From assembly GCF_000418325.1 (NCBI RefSeq), contig NC_021658.1:12628501-12692500 (forward strand): DNA of 64,000 nucleotides, given 5' to 3'. The first letter of the stretch is position 1; every line of letters starts with the position of its first letter. Both the position numbers and the translations under genes were made by a program. Below are positions 18,511-27,772 of the stretch, piece by piece. Below the pieces are notes generated by a model. That model searched no databases. It saw only the letters and a program-made list of their open reading frames with translations, and was not told where the DNA came from. The DNA is from Sorangium cellulosum So0157-2. GTDB taxonomy: Bacteria > Myxococcota_A > Polyangia > Polyangiales > Polyangiaceae.

Positions 18511-19752
18511 ATGAGCGCCCGCAAGCCCGGAAAAGCCCCTCCGCCCCCCTCCCCCGCCGCCGCGCCGGACGACCTCTCCGACGCCGACCGCGACGCGCTC
18601 TTGCGCTGGCGGCTCGCGCTCGGCCCGGAGGCCGAGCGGGTCGACCCGCGCCTCTCCCTCGGCGGCCTCGGCGGCGCGGCGCCCGCCCTCCACGTCGACC
18701 CGCGGCGGCTCGGCGACCTCGACAAGGCCCTCTCGTTCATCTACGACGAGCGCGCCGGGAACCTCGGCGGCTCGCGGCCTTACGTGCCCGAGTGGCTGTC
18801 CGCCGTGCGCGAGTTCTTCAGCCACGACATCGTCGCGCTCGTCCAGAAGGACGCCATCGAGAGAAAGGGGCTGACTCAGCTCCTCTTCGAGCCCGAGACG
18901 CTCCCCTTCCTCGAGAAGAACGTCGAGCTCGTCGCCACCCTCATGAGCGCGCGAGGCCTCATCCCCGACGCCGCGCGGGAGACCGCCCGGCAGATCGTGC
19001 GCGAGGTCGTCGAGGAGGTGCGGCGCGCGCTGGAGTCCGAGGTCCGCACCGCCGTCCTCGGCGCGCTGCGGCGGAACACGACGAGCCCCCTGCGCGTCCT
19101 CAGGAACCTCGACTGGAAACGCACCATCCGCAAGAACCTCAAAGGATGGGACGCGGACCGGCGCCGCATCGTGCCCGACAAACTCTATTTCTGGGCGAAC
19201 CAGACGCGACGGCACGAGTGGGACGTCGCCATCCTCGTCGACCAGTCGGGCTCCATGGGCGAGAGCGTCGTCTACAGCTCCATCATGGCCGCGATCTTCG
19301 CGTCGCTCGACGTCCTCCGCACGCGGCTCCTCTTCTTCGACACCGAGGTCGTCGACGTGACACCCATGCTCGTCGACCCGGTCGACGTGCTGTTCACGGC
19401 GCAGCTCGGCGGCGGCACCGACATCAACCGCGCCGTGGCCTACGCTCAGGCGAACTTCATCGAGCGCCCCGAGAAGACGCTGCTCATCCTGATCACCGAC
19501 CTCTTCGAGGGCGGCAACGCGGAGGAGCTCGTCGCCCGGATGCGCCAGCTCGCCGACAGCAAGGTGAAGTCGATCTGCCTGCTCGCGCTGTCCGACAGCG
19601 GCAAGCCCTCCTACGACCACGAGATGGCGCAGAAGCTGGCCGCCGTCGGGACCCCTTGCTTCGGCTGCACGCCAAAGCTGCTCGTCAAGGTGGTGGAGCG
19701 GCTGATGAAAGGACAGGACCTCGGCCCGCTGCTGGAGGCCGAGGCGCGGTAA
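18511..19752 (+). CDS. VWA-domain protein, YehP-like partner of the MoxR ATPase
   Basis: A 413-residue cytoplasmic protein. The N-terminal half is helical; the C-terminal half is a von Willebrand A domain with an intact metal site: D-Q-S-G-S (Asp244, Ser246, Ser248), the threonine in GGGTDINRAVAYA (about 303), and Asp330 in LITDLFEGGN. It resembles E. coli YehP, which is encoded beside a MoxR ATPase (YehL), a DUF5682 protein (YehM) and a SWIM protein (YehQ). Here those partners lie 14 kb upstream and 11 kb downstream on the same strand. The ATG at 18511 is chosen because upstream sequence is antisense to the propeller gene. Confidence 0.92.
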   Translation: MSARKPGKAPPPPSPAAAPDDLSDADRDALLRWRLALGPEAERVDPRLSLGGLGGAAPALHVDPRRLGDLDKALSFIYDERAGNLGGSRPYVPEWLSAVREFFSHDIVALVQKDAIERKGLTQLLFEPETLPFLEKNVELVATLMSARGLIPDAARETARQIVREVVEEVRRALESEVRTAVLGALRRNTTSPLRVLRNLDWKRTIRKNLKGWDADRRRIVPDKLYFWANQTRRHEWDVAILVDQSGSMGESVVYSSIMAAIFASLDVLRTRLLFFDTEVVDVTPMLVDPVDVLFTAQLGGGTDINRAVAYAQANFIERPEKTLLILITDLFEGGNAEELVARMRQLADSKVKSICLLALSDSGKPSYDHEMAQKLAAVGTPCFGCTPKLLVKVVERLMKGQDLGPLLEAEAR

Positions 19753-19754
19753 AA

Positions 19755-19817
19755 CCACGGAGGCACAGAGGACACAGAGGCTCTTCACTTTCCTCTGCGT
19801 CGTCTGTGCCTCCGTGG
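19755..19817. repeat. Long imperfect palindrome after the VWA gene
   Basis: Arms 19755-19780 and 19792-19817 pair over 26 bases with two mismatches around an 11-base loop. The arm is built from roughly 8-base units of the acggaggc/acagagga type. It begins two bases after the VWA stop codon, so it may end transcription, although there is no T-run. Related palindromes occur at 20322-20380 and 57706-57786. Confidence 0.75.
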
Positions 19818-20599
19818 CCCCCGCCTGGCGGGGCCTGAGCCCGATCGGCGCGCCTGGGGACGCTCGCGGACGCCCGCCTTCGTCAGCGAAGGCGCGCCCT
19901 CGACATGCGTCGACGCGCCGGCCGCGTCAGCGTGCGCGACGGATCGCCTTCGCCGCGCGCTCGTCCGTCCGCCGCGCGGCGGCGCGCTTGCGCGACGTGG
20001 CGCCCCGGGCAGCGCTCGCGGAGACCCGCCGGCGGGTGCCGGCCGCGCGACCCACCGCCTCCAGCGAGGGGGGCTGGGCCATCAGCGCACCAGTGCTGAT
20101 CGAGGGGCCGACTAGGCTGATAGAAAGTTTCACTTGAACTACCGATTTGGTGGCGGACCGATCACGTCGCTCAGCGGAGGGCTCGTCAACCTATAAACCG
20201 TTTCGATCGTTTACGCAGCGTCGCAGTGCGGAGATCACGAGCCCTGGAGCGCCCGTCCGGACGTGAACATGTCCACCCGGGAGATCCACTCGCCTCTCCG
20301 CCTCTCACGGCGGATGCACGCACCACGGAGGCACGAAGGCACGGGTCTGGGTTCGCTCCGTGCCTTCGTGTCTCCGTGGTGATCGGCGAGGGACTGCCCC
20401 CGGTGGTTGCACCGGGCGCTCTGTTACGATCATGTTGCACGTTGCAGGCCAACGATGGCTGGATGCCGGCATCGCCCGTTTTCTCGGGATGGGCGTGGGC
20501 CGCCTTTCATGGTTGAAACCACCGGTTGCAACCGTGGCGCAACGCAGCGGCGCCCGCACCTCCAGGAGCGCCTCGCACGCTCGGAGGGTGGATCTCGGC
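19818..20599. other. Gene-free convergent intergenic region with second palindrome
   Basis: No supported gene lies in these 780 bases between two converging genes. A palindrome has arms 20322-20344 and 20358-20380 (23 bases, one mismatch), of the same ccacggaggcac family as the one at 19755. An AT-richer patch runs from about 20115 to 20220. A perfect 12-bp palindrome cggttgcaaccg lies near 20521-20535, and other ttgca words lie near 20430-20450. A small, very basic 68-codon minus-strand frame (19927-20133) was considered but lacks support. Confidence 0.6.
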
Positions 20600-22789
20600 T
20601 CAGCCGGCAGGGCCGGTCAACGGAGATCCAGGGCGCTCACCCCGCGGCCCCGGGGATCCAGCCGCTCGGGGCGGGAGCGGCAACGCCACCTGGAACCTCG
20701 CCCCCATGCCCGGCGCGCTCTCGACCTGGATGCTCCCGCCGTGGGCCCGGAGGATCTGGTCCACGATGTACAGGCCGACGCCGAGGCCCCCATAGGAGCT
20801 CGTCGGCGCCGCCCGCTCGAAGCGCCCGAAGATCCGGGCGATGTACTCCTGCGCGATCCCGATGCCCTGATCCATCACCTGGAGCACCGCGGACTTGCCG
20901 TCGACCGAGATCCGCATCTGGATCGGCTTGCCGCGCCCGTACTTGATGGCGTTCGTGAGCAGGTTGGTGATCACCTGATCGATGCGCAGCCGGTCCCACC
21001 GGCCGATCGCCGACTCCGGGACGTCCAGGTCGAGCGAGCAGCCGGCCCGCTCCAGCTCGGATTCGAGGCGGCCCGCCACCTCGCGCGCCACGTCGCACAG
21101 GTCCACGTCCTCGAGGCTGAGCTCGAGCTGGCCGCTGTTGATGCGCGTCACGTCGAGCAGCGTGTCGATGAGCCGCGTGAGCCGCTCGATCTGCGCCTCC
21201 GCCTGGGCGAGCTTCGCGAGCGCCTGCTCGGCCGGCAGCCCGCCGTCCGCGCGGCCGATCGCGCGGGTGAGCCCCTGGATCTGCAAGACCAGCGCGCTGA
21301 GCGGCGTCCGGAGCTCGTGCGAGGCGACCGCCACGAAATCCTCGCGGATCTGCACGGCCTCGCGCGTGAGCCGCAGCAGCCGGGCGTTCTCGAGGCAGAG
21401 CGCCGCCCGCTGCGCGACGTCGAGGGCGACCGCGAAATCCGGGGGCTCGAAGCGCTCGCCCGGCTCCACCCACACCATGCTGAGCGCGCCGAGCACGTTG
21501 CCGCGCGTGACGAGCGGCACGCACAGGTAGCTGCTCGCCCCGAGCTCCTGGATCTCGCCCGGATCGTCGATGTCGAGCGCCCTCGCCACGTCGCGCGGGG
21601 CGCACTCGACGCGCAGGTCGGGGCGGCCGCTCGTCAGCACCGCGCCCACGCCGCCCTCGGCGAGCGGGAGCTCCCGCGGGCCGAACCGCTCGGCGAACCG
21701 CGCCGCGTCGCGCGACCTGTGCGCGGCGGCGACCCTGCACGCGCCGCCCTCCTTGCGCAGGTCGAGCACGCACCAGGTGCAGATGCGCTCCGCCGCGATG
21801 CGCACCAGGGCGGCCGCGACGCTGGCCTCGTCGAGCGACGCCGAGAACGCGCTCGACGCCTCCGCGAGGAGCTCCGAGCGGCGCACCGCGGCCTCGGCCT
21901 CGGCGCGGGCCGCCCGCTCGCGCGTCAGGAGGTGGATGCGCTCCTGCTCGTGGCGCTTGCTGTCGTCGATGTCGGTGAAGCTGCCGAGCCAGCCGACCAC
22001 GCGCTTCCACACGTCCCGCTCCGGGACCGCCTGGCAGAGGTGCCAGCGGTACGCCCCGTGGCGCGACCTGAGGCGACACTCGCCCTGGAGCGGCTCGCCG
22101 GACTCGATGCAGCGGCGCCATTTGCTGACGAACTGGTTCAGGTCGTTCGGGTGCACCGCGGCCTGCCAGCCCCAGCCGCGGAGCGCCTCGAACGCGAGCC
22201 CCGTGTACTCCAGCCAGCGCGAGCTCACGTAATCGACGCTGCCGTCGAGCTTCGCCGTGAAGACGCACTGCGGGATGGCGTCGGCCAGGTTCTGGTACCT
22301 CGCCTGGGCGGCGCGCCGCAGGTCCTCGACCTCGGCGTCGCGCCGCCGCTGCTCGGCCTTGCGCAGGAGCTCGGCCTGCTCCTTGATCTGCTCGCCGCGC
22401 CGGTGGAGCTCGACGAAGACCGCGACCTTCGCCTGCACGACCTCCGGCTCGAGCGGCTTCAGGAGGTAGTCGACGCCGCCGACCGCGTACGCCCTGTAGA
22501 TGGCCGAGAGATCGTCCGTCGCCGCGGTGAGGAAGATGATCGGCGTGTGGCGCGACCGCTCCCGCTGCTTGACCAGCGAGGCCACCTCGAAGCCGTCGAT
22601 GTCCGGCAGCCGCACGTCGAGCAGGATGACCGCGAAATCCTCGGACAGGATCCTGAGGAGCGCGTCCCTCCCGCTCGCGGCGGTCACGAGGCGGTAGCTC
22701 TCGTCGACCAGGATCGCCTTGAGCGCGGCCAGGTTCTCGGGCTGGTCGTCGACGAGGAGGATGCTGGTCGTCGCGGGAGCGGTGGACAC
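20600..22789 (-). CDS. Receiver-PAS-GAF hybrid histidine kinase
   Basis: A 729-residue soluble kinase with the receiver at its N-terminus. The receiver (about 9-125) has phospho-acceptor Asp58 and Lys111 in YLLKPLEP. A coiled coil follows, then PAS (about 164-280), GAF (about 305-475), a HisKA domain with His491 in VASHELRTPL, and an ATPase domain (about 600-705; NLLTNAIKYG, DQGIGI, GLGVGLYI). The layout suggests that phosphate received from another kinase tunes its own output. Its start lies 16 bases after the stop of the Nik1-like kinase, so it is the last gene of a four-gene signalling operon. No transmembrane segment is present. Confidence 0.93.
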   Translation of the reverse strand: MSTAPATTSILLVDDQPENLAALKAILVDESYRLVTAASGRDALLRILSEDFAVILLDVRLPDIDGFEVASLVKQRERSRHTPIIFLTAATDDLSAIYRAYAVGGVDYLLKPLEPEVVQAKVAVFVELHRRGEQIKEQAELLRKAEQRRRDAEVEDLRRAAQARYQNLADAIPQCVFTAKLDGSVDYVSSRWLEYTGLAFEALRGWGWQAAVHPNDLNQFVSKWRRCIESGEPLQGECRLRSRHGAYRWHLCQAVPERDVWKRVVGWLGSFTDIDDSKRHEQERIHLLTRERAARAEAEAAVRRSELLAEASSAFSASLDEASVAAALVRIAAERICTWCVLDLRKEGGACRVAAAHRSRDAARFAERFGPRELPLAEGGVGAVLTSGRPDLRVECAPRDVARALDIDDPGEIQELGASSYLCVPLVTRGNVLGALSMVWVEPGERFEPPDFAVALDVAQRAALCLENARLLRLTREAVQIREDFVAVASHELRTPLSALVLQIQGLTRAIGRADGGLPAEQALAKLAQAEAQIERLTRLIDTLLDVTRINSGQLELSLEDVDLCDVAREVAGRLESELERAGCSLDLDVPESAIGRWDRLRIDQVITNLLTNAIKYGRGKPIQMRISVDGKSAVLQVMDQGIGIAQEYIARIFGRFERAAPTSSYGGLGVGLYIVDQILRAHGGSIQVESAPGMGARFQVALPLPPRAAGSPGPRGERPGSPLTGPAG

Positions 22790-22805
22790 CGTGCGGCTCC
22801 GTGGG

Positions 22806-25800
22806 TCAGTCGGGTCGCAGCCAGTGCAGCATGACCGACATGAGCCGCCCCTCGTCGACGGGCTTGGCCACGAAGTCGTTCAGGCCGGCGTCGAGGCACT
22901 TCTGCCTGTCCTCCGGCATCGCCTTGGCCGTCACCGCGATGATCGGCAGCTCGTTGAAGCGGGGATCGCTCCGGATCTCGCGCGTCGCCTCGTAGCCGTC
23001 GAGCTCGGGCATCATGATGTCCATGAGCACGATATCGATGCTCGCGTCGGACTCGCGCAGGAGCTCGATGCCGTGCCGCGCGTTCTCGGCGAGGAGCACC
23101 TGCGCCCCGCGCCGCTCGAGCAGGCTCGTGATGGCGAACACGTTGCGCGCGTCGTCGTCGATGACGAGCACGTTCCGCCCCGTGAGCGCGACCCCGGCGG
23201 AGCCGTTCGTGAGCAGCGGCGCGATCGGCTCGGGCAGCTCGGCGCGCGCCGGCCGCGCGGCCTTCTGCTCGGGCCGCTCCGCCGGCAGGTAGAGGGTGAA
23301 CTTGCTGCCGAGCCCGGGCGTGCTGTTCAGCGAGATCTCGCCGCCGAGCAGGCTGGCCAGCTCCCGGCTGATGGTCAGGCCGAGGCCCGTGCCCCCGTAG
23401 GTGCGGCTGGTGGAGGCGTCGGCCTGCTGGAACGCGTCGAAGATGAGCGTCTGCTTGTCCGGCGGGATGCCGATGCCCGTGTCGGTGACCGCGAACGCGA
23501 GGACGGTCTTCGCCTTGATGAGCGTGTCCCGCTTGAACGAGAGCCCCCGGCTGGCCACCTCGATCTCGAGCGAGATCCGCCCGGACGACGTGAACTTGAA
23601 GGCGTTCGACAGCAGGTTCTTCAGGATCTGCTGCAGCCGCTGCAGGTCCGTCATGATCGTCGAGGGCACGCCGGTGGCGACCCGGACCCAGAACTCGAGC
23701 TCCTTCTGCTCGGCGATCTGCCGGAAGCTCCGCTCGACGTACTCCGCGAGCTCGGACAGCGACACCCGCTGGGTCTTCACGTCGATCTTGCCGGCCTCGA
23801 TCTTGGAGAGGTCGAGGATCTCGTTGATGAGCTGGAGGAGGTCCTGCCCCGCGGCGGCGATCGTCTTCGCGTACTCGACCTGCTTCGGCGTGAGCGTGTG
23901 CTCCTCGTTGTCCGCGAGGATCCTGGCGAGGATGAGCAGGCTGTTGAGCGGCGTCCGCAGCTCGTGCGACATGTTCGCGAGGAACTCGGACTTGTACTTC
24001 GAGGTGCGCGACAGCTCCCTGGCTTTCTCCTCCAAGGAGGCGCTGGCGCGGGCGATCTCGCGGTTCTTGATCTCGAGCTCCGACGCCTTCTCCTCCAGCT
24101 CCTGCGAGCGGGAGCCGAGCTCGGTGTTGGACCTCTGGAGCTCCTGGAGCAGCTCCTCCGTCCTCATGCTGGCGCCGATCATGTTGAACACGACGCCGAT
24201 CGACTGCGTGAGCTGCTCGAGGAACGTGAGGTGGATGGGCGTGAAGTTCTGGAAGCTCGCCAGCTCGATCACCGCCTTGAGGCCGCCCTCGAAGAGCACC
24301 GGCAGGACGCAGATGTTGCGCGGCGGCGCCTCGCCGAGGCCCGAGCTCACCCGGATGTAGTCGTCCGGCAGGTCCGTGACGACGATGCTCTTCTTCTCGA
24401 GGCCGCACTGCCCGACGAGCCCCTCGCCGAGCGCGAACCGGTTGGAGATGCCCTTGCGCTTCTGGAACGCGTAGCTCGACGTGAGCTTCAGCGTCGGGTG
24501 CTTGTCCTCGGACTCCAGCACGTAGAAGGCCCCGTGCTGCGCCGAGACGAGCGGGGTGACCTCGGACATGATGAGGCGGGAGAGCGCCTCGATGGTCCGC
24601 TGTCCGGCCATCATCCCGGAGAAGCGCGCCAGGTTGGTCTTCAGCCAGTCCTGCTCCTGGTTGGCGCGCGTCGTGTCCCGCAGGTTCGAGATCATCTGGT
24701 TGATGTTGTCCTTCAGCTGAAGGACCTCGCCCTGCGCCTCGACCGAGATCGCCCGGGTCAGGTCGCCCTTGGTCACGGCGGTCGCGACCTCGGCGATGGC
24801 GCGCACCTGCGTTGTGAGGTTGCCGGCGAGCTGGTTCACGTTGTCGGTCAGGTCCCGCCACGTGCCGGCCGCGCCGGGCACCTTGGCCTGGCCGCCGAGC
24901 TTGCCCTCGATGCCGACCTCGCGCGCCACCGTCGTCACCTGCTCGGCGAACACCCGGAGCGTGTAGGTCATGTCGTTGATGGTGTCGGCCAGCGAGGCGA
25001 TCTCGCCCTTGGCCTCCAGGGCCAGCTTCTGGCGGAGGTCGCCGTTCGCGACCGCGGTCACGACCTTGGCGATGCCGCGCACCTGCGAGGTGAGGTTCGA
25101 GGCCATGACGTTGACGTTCTCCGTCAGGTCCTTCCAGGTGCCCGACACCCCGGGCACCTGCGCCTGGCCGCCGAGCTTGCCCTCGGTGCCTACCTCGCGC
25201 GCCACGCGGGTCACCTCCGCGGCGAACGCGCGCAGCTGATCGACCATCTTGTTGATGGTGTCCTTCAGCTCGAGGATCTCCCCCTTCGCCTCGACCGTGA
25301 TCTTCTGGGACAGGTCGCCGCTCGCGACCGCCTTCGTGACGAGGGCGATGTTGCGCACCTGGTTGGTCAGGTTGCCCGCGAGCACGTTGACGTTGTCCGT
25401 CAGGTCCTTCCACGTCCCGCTGACGCCCCGCACCTCGGCCTGCGCCCCGAGCTTGCCCTCGGTGCCTACCTCGCGCGCGACGCGCGTCACCTCCGACGCG
25501 AACGCGCGCAGCTGCTCCACCATCTTGTTGATGGTGTTCTTCAGCTCGAGGATCTCCCCCTTCGCCTCGACCGTGATCTGCTTCGACAGGTCCCCGTTCG
25601 CGACCGCCGTCGTCACGACCGCGATGTTGCGCACCTGGTTGGTCAGGTTGCCCGCGAGCACGTTGACGTTGTCCGTCAGGTCCTTCCACGTCCCGCTGAC
25701 GCCCCGCACCTCGGCCTGCGCCCCGAGCTTGCCCTCGGTGCCCACCTCGCGCGCGACGCGCGTCACCTCCGACGCGAACGCGCGCAGCTGCTCCACCATC

Positions 25801-27214
25801 TTGTTGATGGTGTTCTTCAGCTCGAGGATCTCCCCCTTCGCCTCGACCGTGATCTGCTTCGACAGGTCCCCGTTCGCGACCGCCGTCGTCACGACCGCGA
25901 TGTTGCGCACCTGGTTGGTCAGGTTGCCCGCGAGCACGTTGACGTTGTCCGTCAGGTCCTTCCACGTCCCGCTGACGCCCCGCACCTCGGCCTGCGCCCC
26001 GAGCTTGCCCTCGGTGCCCACCTCGCGCGCGACGCGCGTCACCTCCGACGCGAACGCGCGCAGCTGCTCCACCATCTTGTTGATGGTGTTCTTCAGCTCG
26101 AGGATCTCCCCCTTCGCCTCGACCGTGATCTGCTTCGACAGGTCCCCGTTCGCGACCGCCGTCGTCACGACCGCGATGTTGCGCACCTGGTTGGTCAGGT
26201 TGCCCGCGAGCACGTTGACGTTGTCCGTCAGGTCCTTCCACGTCCCGCTGACGCCCCGCACCTCGGCCTGCGCCCCGAGCTTGCCCTCGGTGCCCACCTC
26301 GCGCGCGACGCGCGTCACCTCCGACGCGAACGCGCGCAGCTGCTCCACCATCTTGTTGATGGTGTTCTTCAGCTCGAGGATCTCCCCCTTCGCCTCGACC
26401 GTGATCTGCTTCGACAGGTCCCCGTTCGCGACCGCCGTCGTCACGACCGCGATGTTGCGCACCTGGTTGGTCAGGTTGCCCGCGAGCACGTTGACGTTGT
26501 CCGTCAGGTCCTTCCACGTCCCGCTGACGCCCCGCACCTCGGCCTGCGCCCCGAGCTTGCCCTCGGTGCCCACCTCGCGCGCGACGCGCGTCACCTCCGA
26601 CGCGAACGCGCGCAGCTGCTCCACCATCTTGTTGATGGTGTTCTTCAGCTCGAGGATCTCCCCCTTCGCCTCGACCGTGCGAAGGTCCGGAGCTGCTCCA
26701 CCATCTTGTTGATGGTGTTCTTCAGCTCGAGGATCTCCCCCTTCGCCTCGACCGTGATCTGCTTCGACAGGTCCCCGTTCGCGACCGCCGTCGTCACGAC
26801 CGCGATGTTGCGCACCTGGTTGGTCAGGTTGCCCGCGAGCACGTTGACGTTGTCCGTCAGGTCCTTCCACGTCCCGCTGACGCCCTGGACCTCGGCCTGC
26901 GCCCCGAGCTTGCCCTCGGTGCCTACCTCGCGCGCCACGCGGGTGATCTCCGAGCCGACCGTCTGCAGCTGCTGGACGACGTCGTTCACCTCGTCGGCGA
27001 TCTGACCGATCGTCCCCGGCACCTCGCCGATGCCGACGCGCGCGGAGAAGTTGCCCGCCTTCACCGCCTTGAGCACCTCCAGGATCGCCTGGAGCTGCAT
27101 CTCACGCACATCCAGGTGGTTCCCGTCGGCGCCGCGCCTGCGGGACGGCGGCTTCTTCTTGCTGGCGCCGTTCCCGTTCTTGTCCTTGGTCGCCGCGATG
27201 TTGTTCGGTTGCAT
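22806..27214 (-). CDS. Nik1/Os-1-like HAMP-repeat hybrid histidine kinase, reading frame broken near 26,680
   Basis: The ATG at 27214 follows AGGAAGG with a good gap. The protein has no signal or membrane segment. After a short basic tail comes a HAMP unit, then 92-residue HAMP repeats (consensus parts EVTRVAREVGTEGKLG, GTWKDLTDNVN, GEILELKNTINKMVEQL) like those of fungal group III kinases Nik1/Os-1. Eight GTEGKLG-type units are present. Then come a GAF domain, a coiled coil, HisKA (NMSHELRTPLNSLL), ATPase (NLLSNAFKF, DTGIGI, GTGLGLTI) and a C-terminal receiver (VLIDDDARN-type acidic pocket, LMDIMMPELDG). The frame shifts where a repeat lacks 199 bp: the N-terminal part stops at 26645 and the rest continues in another frame. 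Either the gene is broken or the repeat was misassembled. Confidence 0.85.
25300..26900 (-). repeat. Tandem 276-bp repeats encoding HAMP units
   Basis: Equivalent positions (for example gtgatctgcttcgacagg) recur at exactly 276-base spacing near 25573, 25849, 26125 and 26401, then after 353 bases near 26754. 353 equals two units minus 199 bases, so one unit is partly deleted. Copies are nearly identical, differing at single bases such as cct/ccc near 25460, which suggests recent duplication or gene conversion. Confidence 0.88.
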
Positions 27215-27331
27215 GGATACCTTCCTGACGACGAGTGCGCGCCTGGAAATCTCGGTCCCGCTGGGGGCTGACTCAGGCCCGCGCGGCGCCGGGGGAGGGC
27301 GGCGTCGCGAGGCCCGTGGTGCGCCGCCGTC

Positions 27332-27772
27332 TCACGACTTGCCGCGGCGCAGAACTTCTTCGACTTGTCGCTGGAGCCGAGCGTGCTCGATTTCGCGGGC
27401 GCGCCGCTCGAGCGCGCGCCGCATGCGAGAGCTTAGCTCATCGGAACGGAAAGGTTTCGAGAGGTAATCGGAGGCGCCGACGCGGAGGGCGCGCATCCCC
27501 GTTTCGACGGAGCCGAACGCGGTGATGGCGATGACCGCCAGGGACGGGTCGTGCTGCTTGGCCCGGGCGATCAACTCGATGCCGTCCATGCCCGGCATGC
27601 GGATGTCCGTGATCAGCAGCTCGAATTTGCCCGACGGGAGCAGGCGGAGGCCCGACAGGGCGTCGGCAACGTGCGTCGCCTGGTAGCCGTGGTCCGTTGC
27701 GATGTCAACGACGAACCGGCCAAGGTCGTCGTCGTCCTCGACAATCAATACGTTCGGTGAGCTCGAACTCAT
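27332..27772 (-). CDS. Response regulator with receiver domain
   Basis: A 146-residue protein: a receiver (about 6-122) with acidic triad residues in VEDDDD, phospho-acceptor Asp56 in LLITDIRMPGMDG, and the lysine in YLSKPF. A short basic coiled tail (RRAREIEHARLQRQVEEVL) follows with no DNA-binding domain, so it probably passes phosphate or a signal to a protein partner. Its ATG (27772) overlaps the stop of the kinase gene (ATGA at 27769-27772), which makes that kinase its cognate partner. The next gene, the Nik1-like kinase, starts 117 bases downstream on the same strand. Confidence 0.92.
   Translation of the reverse strand: MSSSSPNVLIVEDDDDLGRFVVDIATDHGYQATHVADALSGLRLLPSGKFELLITDIRMPGMDGIELIARAKQHDPSLAVIAITAFGSVETGMRALRVGASDYLSKPFRSDELSSRMRRALERRAREIEHARLQRQVEEVLRRGKS

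Noticed and set aside
19927..20133. 68-codon basic protein on the minus strand
   Set aside because: Gene-like tail, but no homology and no ribosome site; the composition can arise by chance in this GC range.
22719..27005. Very long plus-strand open frame of 1428 codons
   Set aside because: It is the antisense of the HAMP-repeat kinase; high GC removes stops. The translation is Arg/Leu/Asp-rich repeats with no homology.
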